Of a stretch of DNA of 64,000 nucleotides, positions 25,176-34,108 are shown piece after piece. The notes below the pieces were generated by a model. That model saw only the letters and a list, made by a program, of their open reading frames with translations. It was not told the origin of the DNA and did no database searches. The position numbers and the translations under genes were made by a program. Each line of letters starts with the position of its first letter. Position 1 is the first letter of the stretch. This DNA is from Polaribacter sp. SA4-10 (GTDB lineage: Bacteria > Bacteroidota > Bacteroidia > Flavobacteriales > Flavobacteriaceae): the NCBI RefSeq assembly GCF_002163835.1, contig NZ_CP019331.1, positions 310,001 through 374,000 of the forward strand. Reading direction: 5' to 3'.

Positions 25176-27707
25176 GTGAATTTAAATTACCCAATTACTT
25201 ATATTAATGGAATTAGTGTGCAAAGAGCTTCTCTTCTGTATACAGAATTAGGTATAAAAACATGTAATGATTTATTACACTTTTTCCCATTTAGATATAT
25301 TGATAAAACTGCCTTTTATGCTATAAAAGATTTACAGCCAAATTCTTCTGAAGTTCAAGTTGTTGGTAAAATAACAAGTGTAAAATCTATTGCTCAGAAA
25401 AGAGGAAGTAGGTTAGTGGCAACTTTTCAAGATACTACAGGAACTATGGAGTTGGTTTGGTTTAAAGGTCAAAAATGGATTAAAGATGCACTAAAAATTA
25501 ACGAACCTTATGTGGCTTATGGTAAGTTGAATCATTATAATGGTAATTTTAGTATTCCACACCCAGAAATGGAATTGGTAAAAGAGTACAAGAAAAAGTT
25601 GCAAACAAAAATGCAACCTGTATATCCATCCACAGAAAAATTAACAAATTCAGGAGTTAGTAATAAGTTGATGAGAACGTATGTTCAGAATTTATTACAA
25701 CAGTTTTTTGAAACAATTACAGAAAGTCTATCCAAAGAAATTATGGATGATTTTAAATTGATGGGTAAACGAGATGCGCTGTTGAATTTGCATTTTCCTA
25801 AAAGCCAAGAAAATTTAGCCAAAGCTGAATACAGGTTAAAATTTGAAGAATTGTTTTTTATTCAGTTGCAGTTACTCAGAAAAAAACTCATCAATAAAAC
25901 AAAGATAAAAGGGTTTGTTTTTGGAAATGTAGGCGATTCTTTTAATACATTTTATAAAAACCATTTACCATTCGATTTAACAAATGCTCAAAAAAGAGTG
26001 TTAAAAGAAATTAGAAAAGATGTTGCTTCTGGTGCTCATATGAACCGTCTTTTACAAGGTGATGTTGGTTCTGGAAAAACCATTGTTGCTTTGTTAGCAA
26101 TGCTTTTGGCAATAGATAATGGTTTTCAGGCAACAATAATGGCGCCAACAGAAATTTTAGCAACACAACATTACCACGCAATTTCTGAGTTGTTGAAAGA
26201 CATGGATATAAATGTAGATTTATTAACGGGTTCTGTAAAAATAAAAAAACGGAGAATCATTCATCAAAATTTAGAAGACGGAACATTACATATTTTAATT
26301 GGTACGCATGCTTTGTTAGAAGATAAAGTGAAGTTTAAAAATCTAGGAATTGCAATTATTGATGAACAACACCGATTTGGAGTTGCTCAGAGAGCGAAAT
26401 TGTGGAAAAAAGGAAGCCCATCCCTAACCCTTCCCAAGGGGAAGGGAACTGAAGTTCGGAATCGTTATGAAACTGCGCTTCCATCAGTTTATAAATTGAT
26501 GAAGGAATTACAAAAAGAGAGAAAACAACAAACTACTGAAGCAGAAAAAGTTCTGTGGGAACAATTAAAAACGAAAAAATTAGATATTAAATTTAGAAGG
26601 CAACATGTTGTAGATGAGTTTATTGTTGATTTTATCTGTATTTCTAAAAAACTAATTATAGAAGTTGATGGAAAATATCACAACAAAAAAGAACAACAAG
26701 AAGCAGATAATTTAAGAACTGAAATTTTACAAGAATTAGGTTTTAAAGTGATTCGTTTTACTAATGAAGAAGTTATTGGAAATTCAGAAAATGTAATAAA
26801 CAAAATATCGCAAGCGTTAGAAAGTCTTCCTTTGGTAGAGGTTGAAGGGGTTTCTCCGCCCCATATTTTAGTAATGACAGCAACACCAATACCAAGAACA
26901 TTGGCAATGTCTGTTTATGGCGATTTAGATATTTCTGTAATTGATGAATTACCTCCTGGAAGAAAAGAAGTAAAAACGGTGCATCGTTTTGATAGCAATC
27001 GTTTGTCGGTCTTTAAATTTATGAGAGATGAAATTAAAAAAGGAAGACAAGTGTATGTTGTGTATCCTTTAATTCAGGAATCTGAAGCGATGGATTATAA
27101 AGATTTAATGGATGGTTATGAAAGTATTTCTCGTGATTTTCCAACGCCAAAATATCAAATAAGTATTGTTCATGGACAAATGAAACCCGCTGATAAAGAA
27201 TATGAAATGCAGCGTTTTGTAAAGGGTGAATCCCAAATTATGGTTGCCACAACTGTAATAGAAGTGGGTGTAAATGTGCCAAATGCAAGTGTTATGATTA
27301 TTGAGAGTTCAGAACGTTTTGGACTTTCGCAATTGCATCAATTAAGAGGAAGAGTTGGGCGAGGAGCAGACCAAAGTTATTGTATTTTACTCTCTAGTTA
27401 TAAATTGTCACCAGAAGCTAAAACACGTTTAAAAACCATGGTAGAAACTTCTGACGGATTTAAAATTGCAGAAGTAGATTTAAAGTTACGAGGACCAGGT
27501 AATTTAATGGGAACACAACAAAGTGGCGTTTTAAATTTAAAAATTGCTGATGTAGTAAAAGATACTCAAATTTTAGTAAAAGCAAGAAATACTGCAATTT
27601 CAATTTTGCAAGAAGATGGCAATTTATCAAAACCAGAAAACCAAAATATTAAAAATGCGTATTTAGAATTGTCTAAAACTTCTAAAATTTGGAGTGAAAT
27701 TAGTTAA
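25176..27707 (+). CDS. recG: ATP-dependent DNA helicase RecG carrying an in-frame DUF559 insertion
   Basis: RecG rescues stalled replication forks by branch migration. The wedge/OB domain spans about residues 1-250. Helicase motifs include GDVGSGKTIVALLAM (Walker A), MAPTEILATQH, IIDEQHRFG (motif II), VMTATPIPRTLAM (motif III), and QLRGRVGRGADQSY (motif VI). The total is 843 residues against roughly 700 for the family. The excess is residues 413-560, a DUF559 endonuclease-like domain dropped between motifs II and III, where RecG normally runs straight from RAKLWKK to PPHILVM. The frame is kept throughout, so a functional, enlarged RecG is likely. The start is GTG at 25176, one base after the stop of a 14-codon open frame. 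Confidence 0.93.
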   Translation: MNLNYPITYINGISVQRASLLYTELGIKTCNDLLHFFPFRYIDKTAFYAIKDLQPNSSEVQVVGKITSVKSIAQKRGSRLVATFQDTTGTMELVWFKGQKWIKDALKINEPYVAYGKLNHYNGNFSIPHPEMELVKEYKKKLQTKMQPVYPSTEKLTNSGVSNKLMRTYVQNLLQQFFETITESLSKEIMDDFKLMGKRDALLNLHFPKSQENLAKAEYRLKFEELFFIQLQLLRKKLINKTKIKGFVFGNVGDSFNTFYKNHLPFDLTNAQKRVLKEIRKDVASGAHMNRLLQGDVGSGKTIVALLAMLLAIDNGFQATIMAPTEILATQHYHAISELLKDMDINVDLLTGSVKIKKRRIIHQNLEDGTLHILIGTHALLEDKVKFKNLGIAIIDEQHRFGVAQRAKLWKKGSPSLTLPKGKGTEVRNRYETALPSVYKLMKELQKERKQQTTEAEKVLWEQLKTKKLDIKFRRQHVVDEFIVDFICISKKLIIEVDGKYHNKKEQQEADNLRTEILQELGFKVIRFTNEEVIGNSENVINKISQALESLPLVEVEGVSPPHILVMTATPIPRTLAMSVYGDLDISVIDELPPGRKEVKTVHRFDSNRLSVFKFMRDEIKKGRQVYVVYPLIQESEAMDYKDLMDGYESISRDFPTPKYQISIVHGQMKPADKEYEMQRFVKGESQIMVATTVIEVGVNVPNASVMIIESSERFGLSQLHQLRGRVGRGADQSYCILLSSYKLSPEAKTRLKTMVETSDGFKIAEVDLKLRGPGNLMGTQQSGVLNLKIADVVKDTQILVKARNTAISILQEDGNLSKPENQNIKNAYLELSKTSKIWSEIS
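26412..26855 (+). mobile_element. 444-bp DUF559-encoding insertion inside recG
   Basis: It is exactly 148 codons long. The left end has a perfect hairpin, CCCTTCCC (26428-26435), AAG, GGGAAGGG (26439-26446), GC-rich against an AT-rich gene. The right end (CTTCCTTTGG...GAAGGGG, 26826-26850) is a diverged inverted copy of the left. Between them lies a complete DUF559 (Vsr-like PD-(D/E)XK) domain: TEAEKVLWEQL, KFRRQHVVDEFIVDFIC, LIIEVDGKYH, LGFKVIRFTNEEV. No intein splice blocks are present. This fits an element that inserts in frame and stays in the protein, with the nuclease domain as its possible mobility factor. Mobility itself is inferred. Confidence 0.75.
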
Positions 27708-27757
27708 GTACTTATAATATGCTAACTAAATATTTTAGCTCCTTTTTTTATTGAAGC

Positions 27758-28040
27758 CTAAAGTTCTAATTGTTTTTCTTCTTTTATTAATTGAACCTCT
27801 CCGTTATATAAGTCCTTTAGGGCTTCAATTTATGTAATACCTAAACGTCTTCGGTTGCTAATATCAGATAGCGCATTTTCACTAGCAGAATGTTCACCAT
27901 GAATACCTCTTATTTGTAAATAGTATTTTTTTGTAATTTCTTCTAGTTTATTTTTGTTGTTGCTTATTTGTGGCAAAGAGATGTGAACACTTGCCCTCAT
28001 AGCTGTTCCTAAATTAGTTGGGCAAGAAGAGGTTTAACTT
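27758..28040 (-). pseudogene. Decayed C-terminus of an arginine (phosphagen) kinase
   Basis: On the minus strand one frame reads [20 protein letters not shown], then [20 protein letters not shown] and SNRRRLGIT, then a TAA, then IEALKDLYNGEVQLIKEEK. These are the substrate-Cys motif CPTNLGT, the RASVHI strand, the GEH loop and the DISN(R/K)RR(L/M)G(L/I)T signature of arginine kinases. One TAA replaces a codon just after GIT and another lies just before TSSCPTN. Nothing of the N-terminal two thirds remains upstream. Phosphagen kinases are rare in bacteria, so this is a relic of an unusual gene. The rest of this roughly 400-base gap is featureless. Confidence 0.85.
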
Positions 28041-28112
28041 GCTGTATTAAAATGAGTTATTTTACGATTTTATAATTAAAAAAAACTTTTTTTATTCTCC
28101 CAGATGTACTAA

Positions 28113-28532
28113 TTAATGTGTTTTATCTTGTAGGAATATAGCAATTTCAGGGAGGTGAATTATTAATTCATTAATAACTTTTAAGCCGCTAAAATCTGTA
28201 CTAATCCCAGGGATAAAAATTAATGTAGGATCATCAAAATCTGCACAACCCATTTTCCAGTCCTTAAAGAGGCGATTCTTTATAAAATTATCTTGGATTA
28301 TTTTGAAGTTTTTATGACGCGAATCTCTAATAAGGCGTTCAATAAGATTATCTATAACCTTAGTTTTTCCTTCGAGAACCTGAAGAAAACACCCTTGTTT
28401 GTAGATAAGTACACCAGTGATGTTATCCATCTTATTGAATGCACGTGCTTCATGTAAAAGATCCAGTAAATTGCGTTTACTCAATTCTTTCGTAGCTTTA
28501 CTTGTATAGATAATTCTGCGTAGTTTCATCAT
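28113..28532 (-). CDS. BLUF-domain blue-light photoreceptor
   Basis: The product has 139 residues, a stand-alone BLUF domain with a short C-terminal helix pair. The flavin-site residues are visible: Tyr in RRIIYTSKA, Asn in MDNITGVLIY, Gln in CFLQVLEG, and the Trp/Met switch strand in FKDWKMGCADF. BLUF proteins bind FAD and signal by a hydrogen-bond change on blue light, usually to a partner protein since they have no output domain. No obvious partner (EAL or cyclase) is adjacent; meaB lies upstream with a 26-base gap. Two adjacent Met codons start the protein. Confidence 0.9.
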   Translation of the reverse strand: MMKLRRIIYTSKATKELSKRNLLDLLHEARAFNKMDNITGVLIYKQGCFLQVLEGKTKVIDNLIERLIRDSRHKNFKIIQDNFIKNRLFKDWKMGCADFDDPTLIFIPGISTDFSGLKVINELIIHLPEIAIFLQDKTH

Positions 28533-28558
28533 CTTGTAAATATATTTTAAATAAACTA

Positions 28559-29626
28559 TTAGAGTTCCAATAGCTTCTTTGCAGCATTAAAGGGAGTTGT
28601 TTTCCCGTTTTCTAAATTTTTTATTTCTTTTGATAGCGCTTTTTTAATTTTTGGATTTTGATAAAAATTATCTTTTAATTGTTGATCAATGGTAGATAAT
28701 AACCAGAATTTATTTTGCTCGTTTCTTCTTTTGTTAAAATAATTATTCTCTTTTGTTAAAGAAATATAATTGGTAATCATTGTATTAATTTTTTCAATTC
28801 CTTTGTTATTTAAGGCACTTGCAGTTAAAACTTTGGGTTGCCAATTACTTTCTTTTAAAGGATATAAATGCAACGCTCTATTGAATTCAATTTTTGCGAT
28901 TTTTGCATTTTTTTTATTGTCACCATCAGCTTTATTAATTACAATAGCATCTGCCATTTCTATAATTCCGCGTTTTATTCCTTGTAATTCATCACCTGCA
29001 CCAGCTAATTTTAACAGTAAAAAGAAATCTACCATAGAATGTACTACAGTTTCAGATTGACCAACACCAACAGTTTCAATAATAATAGTATCAAAACCAG
29101 CAGCTTCACAAAGAATAATACTTTCGCGTGTTTTTTGTGCAACGCCACCTAAAGAAGTTCCAGACGGTGAAGGCCTAATATAAGCATTTATATTGGTTAC
29201 TAATTCTTCCATACGAGTTTTATCGCCTAAAATAGAACCTTTGTTAATTGAGCTACTTGGGTCTACTGCTAAAACAGCAATTTTTTTCCCTTGTGAGGTT
29301 AAATGTTTTCCAAAAGCTTCAATAAAAGTGCTTTTACCTACACCAGGAACTCCTGTAATTCCAATTCTAACAGAATTATTAGCATAAGGCAAACATTGGT
29401 CCAAAATTTCGTTTGCTTTTTGTTGATGTTTGGGGTTAGTACTTTCAACCAAAGTTATTGCTCTACTTAAAAATGTAATATTTCCTTCTAAAATTTTAGT
29501 AACAAATTCTTTTACAGAATTTTGCTTGGCTCTATTAATTTTTATTTTTTCTGCAGCAGATTTACTGGTAGTTTCAGGTTTAGAAACACCATCATTTTCA
29601 TGGATTGCAGAAGGTTTTTTATTCAT
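28559..29626 (-). CDS. meaB: Methylmalonyl-CoA mutase-associated GTPase MeaB
   Basis: The product has 355 residues. This G3E-type GTPase protects and reloads the cobalamin cofactor of methylmalonyl-CoA mutase. GITGVPGVGKSTFIEAFG is the P-loop, LAVDPSSSINKGSILGDKTRM the switch region, IIETVGVGQSE the Mg-binding strand, and VINKADG the guanine-specificity motif. The first 35 residues are a variable extension rich in Lys and Ser. The mutase genes are not in the window. It probably shares a transcript with the BLUF gene, which follows it by 26 bases. The intergenic region upstream contains a decayed sigma gene. Confidence 0.93.
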   Translation of the reverse strand: MNKKPSAIHENDGVSKPETTSKSAAEKIKINRAKQNSVKEFVTKILEGNITFLSRAITLVESTNPKHQQKANEILDQCLPYANNSVRIGITGVPGVGKSTFIEAFGKHLTSQGKKIAVLAVDPSSSINKGSILGDKTRMEELVTNINAYIRPSPSGTSLGGVAQKTRESIILCEAAGFDTIIIETVGVGQSETVVHSMVDFFLLLKLAGAGDELQGIKRGIIEMADAIVINKADGDNKKNAKIAKIEFNRALHLYPLKESNWQPKVLTASALNNKGIEKINTMITNYISLTKENNYFNKRRNEQNKFWLLSTIDQQLKDNFYQNPKIKKALSKEIKNLENGKTTPFNAAKKLLEL

Positions 29627-29740
29627 AGTACATGTAATTCATGTAAATCTATAAATAATTATCGAGCTTAAGGCAACACTTCAAAAAATGTGTCGTCTAT
29701 AGGGTAAGAAAGTTTTAATAAAATCAACCAAACAGTTACA

Positions 29741-29923
29741 TCAACCAATCATTGATCAATGCAGAAAGAACAACGCCAAAGCGCAGCTGCTGTTGTGTAA
29801 TTTGTATTGTAATGCAATGTTACAAGTTGCATTTAGATATTTAAAAGAAGGTTTTTGGCTGAAGATGTAATGCAAGGTGCTTTTATGAAGGGGGTTAAGA
29901 GTAGTAATACTTATGAAAACTAA
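29741..29923 (+). pseudogene. Decayed N-terminus of an ECF sigma factor gene
   Basis: One frame reads QPIIDQCRKNNAKAQLLLC, then NLYCNAMLQVAFRYLKEG. After a frameshift near 29851 a second frame reads LAEDVMQGAFMKGVKS before a stop at 29921. Together they rebuild region 2.1-2.2 of a flavobacterial ECF factor (typically YNLYCNAM...RYLK...FLAEDVMQEAF.K). The rest of the gene is missing. The surrounding 29627-30078 gap holds nothing else recognisable except the cysS promoter area (TATATTTA at 30046). Confidence 0.75.
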
Positions 29924-30078
29924 TTGTTATCAACCAAAGTATAGATAAATTACTATTAAAAAATGTTTTATTTATCAATAAAAAACTACTTTTAATTTTA
30001 CCAAATTTCTAACAAATTCAATTTCGCCATTCTCTATAAAGTGCCTATATTTAGCAACTGAAATTAGGCACTATTTTA

Positions 30079-31557
30079 ATGGAATTATACAAAGAAAATA
30101 AACTTAAAGTATATAACTCTTTATCTAAAACAAAAGAGGACTTTAAACCTTTAACAGACGGATATGTAGGTATGTACGTTTGTGGACCTACTGTTTATAG
30201 CAACGCACATTTAGGTAATGTAAGAACGTTTATGTTCTTTGATGTTGTGTATAGATATTTACTTCATTTGGGGTATAAAGTACGTTATGTGCGTAATATT
30301 ACAGATGCGGGGCATTTAGAAAATGATGCAGATGAAGGTGAGGATAGGATTGCAAAAAGAGCAAGATTAGAAGAAATTGAACCAATGGAAGTGGTGCAGC
30401 GTTATACTGTAGACTTTCATGATGTTCTAAAAAATTACAACTTTTTACCACCAAGTATAGAGCCAACAGCAACAGGGCATATTGTAGAACAGATAGAAAT
30501 GATTAAAGAAATCATAGAAAAAGGTTTTGCGTATGAGGTTAATGGTTCTGTGTATTTTGATGTTTTAGAATACAATAAAAATAATCATTATGGAATTCTT
30601 TCAGGAAGAAAAGTGGAAGATTTAATACATAATACACGTTCTTTAGATGGACAATCAGATAAGAAAAATCCACAAGACTTTGCACTTTGGAAAAAAGCTG
30701 ATGAAAGACACATTATGCGTTGGCCTTCTCCTTGGAGTGATGGTTTTCCTGGTTGGCATTTAGAATGTTCTGTAATGAGTACAAAATATTTAGGTGAACA
30801 ATTTGATATTCATGGAGGAGGAATGGATTTAAAATTTCCGCATCATGAGTGTGAAATAGCACAATCGCAAACGTGTAGTGGTGTAAAACCAGTTAGTTAT
30901 TGGCTGCACACAAATATGCTGTTATTAAATAGCCAGAAAATGGCAAAATCTACCGGTAATTTTATTTTACCAAATGAGATTTTATCAGGAGAAAATGAAA
31001 TTTTACCAAAACCATTTTCAGCAAGTGTAGTTCGTTTCTTTAATATGCAAGCCAATTATAGAAGTATTTTAGATTTCTCTGGTGAAGCTTTAGAGGCATC
31101 AGAAAAAGGACATGCTAAATTAATGGAAGCTGTTAATTTCTTGAATAAAATTGAAGCTGGAAAAACATCAACTTTTGATGTTCAAAAATGGAAAACAGCG
31201 TGTTATTCTGCTATGAATGATGATTTTAATACACCTGTTTTAATTTCACATTTGTTTGAAGCTGTAAAAGTTATCAATCAAATAAAAGAACATAATGCAA
31301 GTTTAACTGCAGAAGATTTAATAGCATTTAAAGAAACAATGACTGCATTTGTTTTTGATATTTTAGGATTGATGAGTGAAAGTTCTCAAGACAATTCAGA
31401 AAAAATAAATGGTGTTGTTGCTTTGTTGATTAAATTAAGAAAAGAAGCAAGAGAAAACAAAGATTGGGCATTGTCTGATCAAATTAGAGATGAACTAATA
31501 GCCTTGGGAATTCAGTTAAAAGATGGAAAAGAAGGAACAACTTTTTCAGTCAATTAA
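30079..31557 (+). CDS. cysS: Cysteinyl-tRNA synthetase
   Basis: The product has 492 residues, normal length. Class I signatures are the HIGH-type motif in [14 protein letters not shown] and the KMSKS-type MAKSTGNF. Zinc ligands are the Cys of YVCGP, the Cys of HLECSVMS and the His/Glu of [10 protein letters not shown]. The anticodon-binding helical domain closes the protein. It charges tRNA-Cys. A near-consensus -7 box (TATATTTA) lies 26-33 bases upstream. The gene overlaps or abuts yidD, with lgt further on, and the three may be transcribed together. Confidence 0.96.
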   Translation: MELYKENKLKVYNSLSKTKEDFKPLTDGYVGMYVCGPTVYSNAHLGNVRTFMFFDVVYRYLLHLGYKVRYVRNITDAGHLENDADEGEDRIAKRARLEEIEPMEVVQRYTVDFHDVLKNYNFLPPSIEPTATGHIVEQIEMIKEIIEKGFAYEVNGSVYFDVLEYNKNNHYGILSGRKVEDLIHNTRSLDGQSDKKNPQDFALWKKADERHIMRWPSPWSDGFPGWHLECSVMSTKYLGEQFDIHGGGMDLKFPHHECEIAQSQTCSGVKPVSYWLHTNMLLLNSQKMAKSTGNFILPNEILSGENEILPKPFSASVVRFFNMQANYRSILDFSGEALEASEKGHAKLMEAVNFLNKIEAGKTSTFDVQKWKTACYSAMNDDFNTPVLISHLFEAVKVINQIKEHNASLTAEDLIAFKETMTAFVFDILGLMSESSQDNSEKINGVVALLIKLRKEARENKDWALSDQIRDELIALGIQLKDGKEGTTFSVN

Positions 31558-31558
31558 G

Positions 31559-31792
31559 TTGAAGAAAATTATAACATATCCATTTATTTTATTAGTACGG
31601 TTTTATCAAACCGCGATTTCACCTTATACACCATCCGCTTGTAGGTACAGTCCAACGTGTTCACATTACACGGTTGAAGCTTTGCAAAAACATGGTTTAT
31701 TTGCGGGAGGTTGGTTGTCTATAAAAAGAATATTTAGTTGTCATCCTTGGGGAGGAAGTGGTTATGATCCTGTTCCAGAAAAGAAAGAATAA
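31559..31792 (+). CDS. yidD: Membrane protein insertion efficiency factor YidD
   Basis: The Cys-rich core [21 protein letters not shown], shown here in part as [19 protein letters not shown], and [15 protein letters not shown] identify YidD. YidD assists YidC in inserting inner-membrane proteins. The TTG at 31559, one base after the cysS stop, gives [17 protein letters not shown], the usual family start (77 residues). An ATG at 31523 inside cysS would add 12 residues without family similarity, so the TTG is preferred with moderate certainty. Confidence 0.88.
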   Translation: MKKIITYPFILLVRFYQTAISPYTPSACRYSPTCSHYTVEALQKHGLFAGGWLSIKRIFSCHPWGGSGYDPVPEKKE

Positions 31793-31801
31793 ATAAAAGC
31801 G

Positions 31802-31871
31802 GTCATTAAAAGGAAGAATGACGAAGCAATCTGTTTTTAAATAGCGGTTGCTTCATTACATTTGCAATGAC
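31802..31871. repeat. 70-bp palindromic MITE-like element
   Basis: The outer ends GTCATT (31802-31807) and AATGAC (31866-31871) are inverted. Inside, GAAGCAA (31823-31829) pairs with TTGCTTC (31848-31854). The GTCATT...GAAGCAA combination resembles a repeat I recall between flavobacterial genes. It lies between yidD and lgt and could form a hairpin in RNA. Confidence 0.55.
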
Positions 31872-31889
31872 AAAAAAATAAGATAAAAT

Positions 31890-32744
31890 ATGAGTTTTTT
31901 AGCAATAGAGTGGAACCCTTCATTAGGAATAGATTTAGGTTTTTTTGTTATTCGTTGGTATAGTTTAATGTTTGTAACAGCATTTTTATTGGGTTTGCAC
32001 TTAATGAAGAAAATATATATTGAAGATAAAATTCCGTTAGAAAAACTAGATGTATTATTTATGTACACTTTTGTTTCTATGTTAATTGGTATGCGTTTAG
32101 GAGATGTATTTTTCTATAGTTGGGATTATTACCAACATCATTTACTAGAAATAATTTTACCTTTTAAAAAGCAAGTAGGAGCGGATGCTATTTTCGGATT
32201 AATAAAAGACTGGAAATTTACTGGTTTTACTGGTTTTGCAAGTCATGGAGCAGCAATTTCTATTATTTTAACAATGTATTTTTATGCTAAAAAGCATTTA
32301 GATAAACCTTGGTTATTTATTTTAGACAGGTTAGGAATTATGGTTGCTTTGGCAGGGTTTTTTATCCGTTTTGGAAACTTTTTTAATTCAGAAATTTACG
32401 GAAAAGAAACAGGTTCTAGCTTTGGAGTAATTTTTAAAGCAGCAGGAGAAACAGTTGCTAGACACCCAACACAATTATACGAAGCATTTAGTTATTTAAT
32501 CTTGTTTTTTGTTTTATGGCATTTATACTGGAAAACAACTAAAAAAGAACAAGTTGGATACATTTTTGGTTTGTTTATGGTTGTTTTGTGGTCTTTACGT
32601 TTCTTTATAGAGTTCTTAAAAGAAGCACAAGTAGAAAGTAGAGAGGATTGGGTTTTTAATTCTTTAAATACCGGTCAGGTTTTAAGTATTCCATTAGTAC
32701 TAATAGGTTTTTGGTTAATGTTTAGAAAAGTATCAAAAAAATAA
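31890..32744 (+). CDS. lgt: Prolipoprotein diacylglyceryl transferase
   Basis: The product has 284 residues with seven membrane segments. It attaches diacylglycerol to the lipobox Cys of lipoprotein precursors such as the nucleotidase at 3074. Signature stretches are FASHGAAISI, FIRFGNFFNSEIYGKETG (the Lgt signature with its essential Arg) and ARHPTQLYEAFSYL. An insertion around residues 75-105 (QHHLLEIILPFKKQ) is typical of the Bacteroidota branch. The small membrane gene behind it starts 14 bases after its stop. Confidence 0.95.
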   Translation: MSFLAIEWNPSLGIDLGFFVIRWYSLMFVTAFLLGLHLMKKIYIEDKIPLEKLDVLFMYTFVSMLIGMRLGDVFFYSWDYYQHHLLEIILPFKKQVGADAIFGLIKDWKFTGFTGFASHGAAISIILTMYFYAKKHLDKPWLFILDRLGIMVALAGFFIRFGNFFNSEIYGKETGSSFGVIFKAAGETVARHPTQLYEAFSYLILFFVLWHLYWKTTKKEQVGYIFGLFMVVLWSLRFFIEFLKEAQVESREDWVFNSLNTGQVLSIPLVLIGFWLMFRKVSKK

Positions 32745-32758
32745 TATTAAAGAAGATT

Positions 32759-33070
32759 ATGGAAAAATTAAAACAACGTTGGGGGATCGAAAATAATTGG
32801 TCAGTAATTGCAATATTTATTGTTTTTGCAATAAATGGATCCTTTGCCGCTTGGGTTGCAAAACCTGTTACAATATTCTTAGGGTTGTCTCAAGAGACCC
32901 TCTCTCCTTGGTTATTTTGGCCATTAAGAATTTTGCTTATTTTTCCTATTTATCAACTAACTTTACCTGTTGTAGGTTGGTTATTTGGTCAGTTTAAATT
33001 CTTTTGGGCTTTTGAAAAAAAGTTTTTAGGAAGATTAGGTTTGGGTTTTCTGTTTAAAAATAGAAATTAA
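32759..33070 (+). CDS. Small membrane protein after lgt (DUF6787-like)
   Basis: The product has 103 residues with two hydrophobic helices (SVIAIFIVFAINGSFAAWV and PLRILLIFPIYQLTLPVVG) and a basic C-terminus. Proteins of this type follow lgt in other Flavobacteriia. I recall the family as DUF6787, without certainty. No catalytic motif is visible. It is probably cotranscribed with lgt and overlaps the convergent gene at 33067 by four bases. Confidence 0.7.
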   Translation: MEKLKQRWGIENNWSVIAIFIVFAINGSFAAWVAKPVTIFLGLSQETLSPWLFWPLRILLIFPIYQLTLPVVGWLFGQFKFFWAFEKKFLGRLGLGFLFKNRN

Positions 33071-33333
33071 TGATCAATAATAGTTTCAACTTTTTCTTTA
33101 TGAATTAAGTAGGTATACATCCACATAATTGTAAACGTTGGTATGATATCTAAAGGTAATATTTCCTCTATAAAACTAACAATACCTGCAATTTTACCTG
33201 CCTTTCCTTTATACATTTTAGTCATTAGGTATCCAGATAAAGGTGCCCAGGCAATATCTAAAAAAGGAATCGGTACAAAACCAATAATATCTAAAACAAT
33301 ACTTAGTGCTAATTTTTTATATTTTTTATTCAT
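33067..33333 (-). CDS. Small hypothetical membrane protein
   Basis: The product has 88 residues with Gly/Pro-rich hydrophobic segments (LSIVLDIIGFVPIPFLDIAW and FIEEILPLDIIPTFTIMWMY). I do not recognise a named function. The repeated pattern of a hydrophobic strand ending in Pro-Ile-Pro resembles small inner-membrane proteins of unknown role. It lies alone on the minus strand, with its stop overlapping the stop of the lgt-side gene. Confidence 0.6.
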   Translation of the reverse strand: MNKKYKKLALSIVLDIIGFVPIPFLDIAWAPLSGYLMTKMYKGKAGKIAGIVSFIEEILPLDIIPTFTIMWMYTYLIHKEKVETIIDH

Positions 33334-33425
33334 ATTTTATTTTAATTTATATAAATCAAAATTCTTGCCAAAAAATATTGTTTTAAAGTAGAAATTTTTA
33401 TGTTTGTTAAAAGTAATAATTAGTT

Positions 33426-34052
33426 GTGATTTTTCAAGATTTCAAAAAAAAAATAGATTCATTTAAAACGCTAGAATTAGGCGGTTTAGAAGCGCAATTT
33501 AAATTAGCGCCACAACTACGTTTGAGGTATGATGAAAATAAAATAAAAGCGAATAACCCAAGAAAAGCAGCTGTTTTGGCATTGTTTTATCCAAATGATA
33601 AAAATGAAACCTGCTTTTTACTTACAGAAAGAGCAACGTATAAAGGAACACATTCTGCTCAAATAAGTTTTCCTGGAGGAAAAATAGAAAAATCGGATTT
33701 AAGTTTAGAAGAAACGGCATTAAGAGAAACTTTTGAAGAAGTAGGAGTAAAACAATCATCAATAAAAATAATTAGAGAACTTACAGATGTTTACATACCA
33801 CCAAGTAATTTTTTAGCAACCCCTTTTATAGGTTTTATTGATAAAAAACCAGAGTTCATTTTAAATTTAGAAGTAGAAAATATTATAGAGGTTTTAGTAA
33901 ATGATTTATTAAATGATATTAATAGTACCAAAGTAACTCTGAATACATCATATATGAAAAATACTGAGGTACCCTGCTTTAAGTTAAATGATTATATTGT
34001 TTGGGGAGCAACAGCAATGATGCTTTCTGAAATTAAAGAACTCTTAAAATAG
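33426..34052 (+). CDS. CoA pyrophosphatase, NUDIX family
   Basis: The product has 208 residues. The NUDIX box runs FPGGKIEKSDLSLEETALRE and then TFEEVGV, with the preceding THSAQISFPGG and following VYIPPSNFLATPFIGF typical of the NudL/CoAse subgroup that cleaves CoA to 3',5'-ADP and phosphopantetheine. The start is GTG at 33426, in the position expected from family length. It is followed after 56 bases by the PlsC-like gene. The assignment to CoA is by subfamily resemblance. Confidence 0.87.
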   Translation: MIFQDFKKKIDSFKTLELGGLEAQFKLAPQLRLRYDENKIKANNPRKAAVLALFYPNDKNETCFLLTERATYKGTHSAQISFPGGKIEKSDLSLEETALRETFEEVGVKQSSIKIIRELTDVYIPPSNFLATPFIGFIDKKPEFILNLEVENIIEVLVNDLLNDINSTKVTLNTSYMKNTEVPCFKLNDYIVWGATAMMLSEIKELLK

Positions 34053-34108
34053 TGTCTTTATTAATTGTTTTTGTAAGTTTGTTTTTTATCAACTAAAAAT
34101 TAAAGAGA

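Noticed and set aside
26412..26855. Intein inside RecG
   Set aside because: No Cys/Ser at the left junction, no C-terminal His-Asn before the right junction and no Hint-domain motifs. The insert is a DUF559 domain only.
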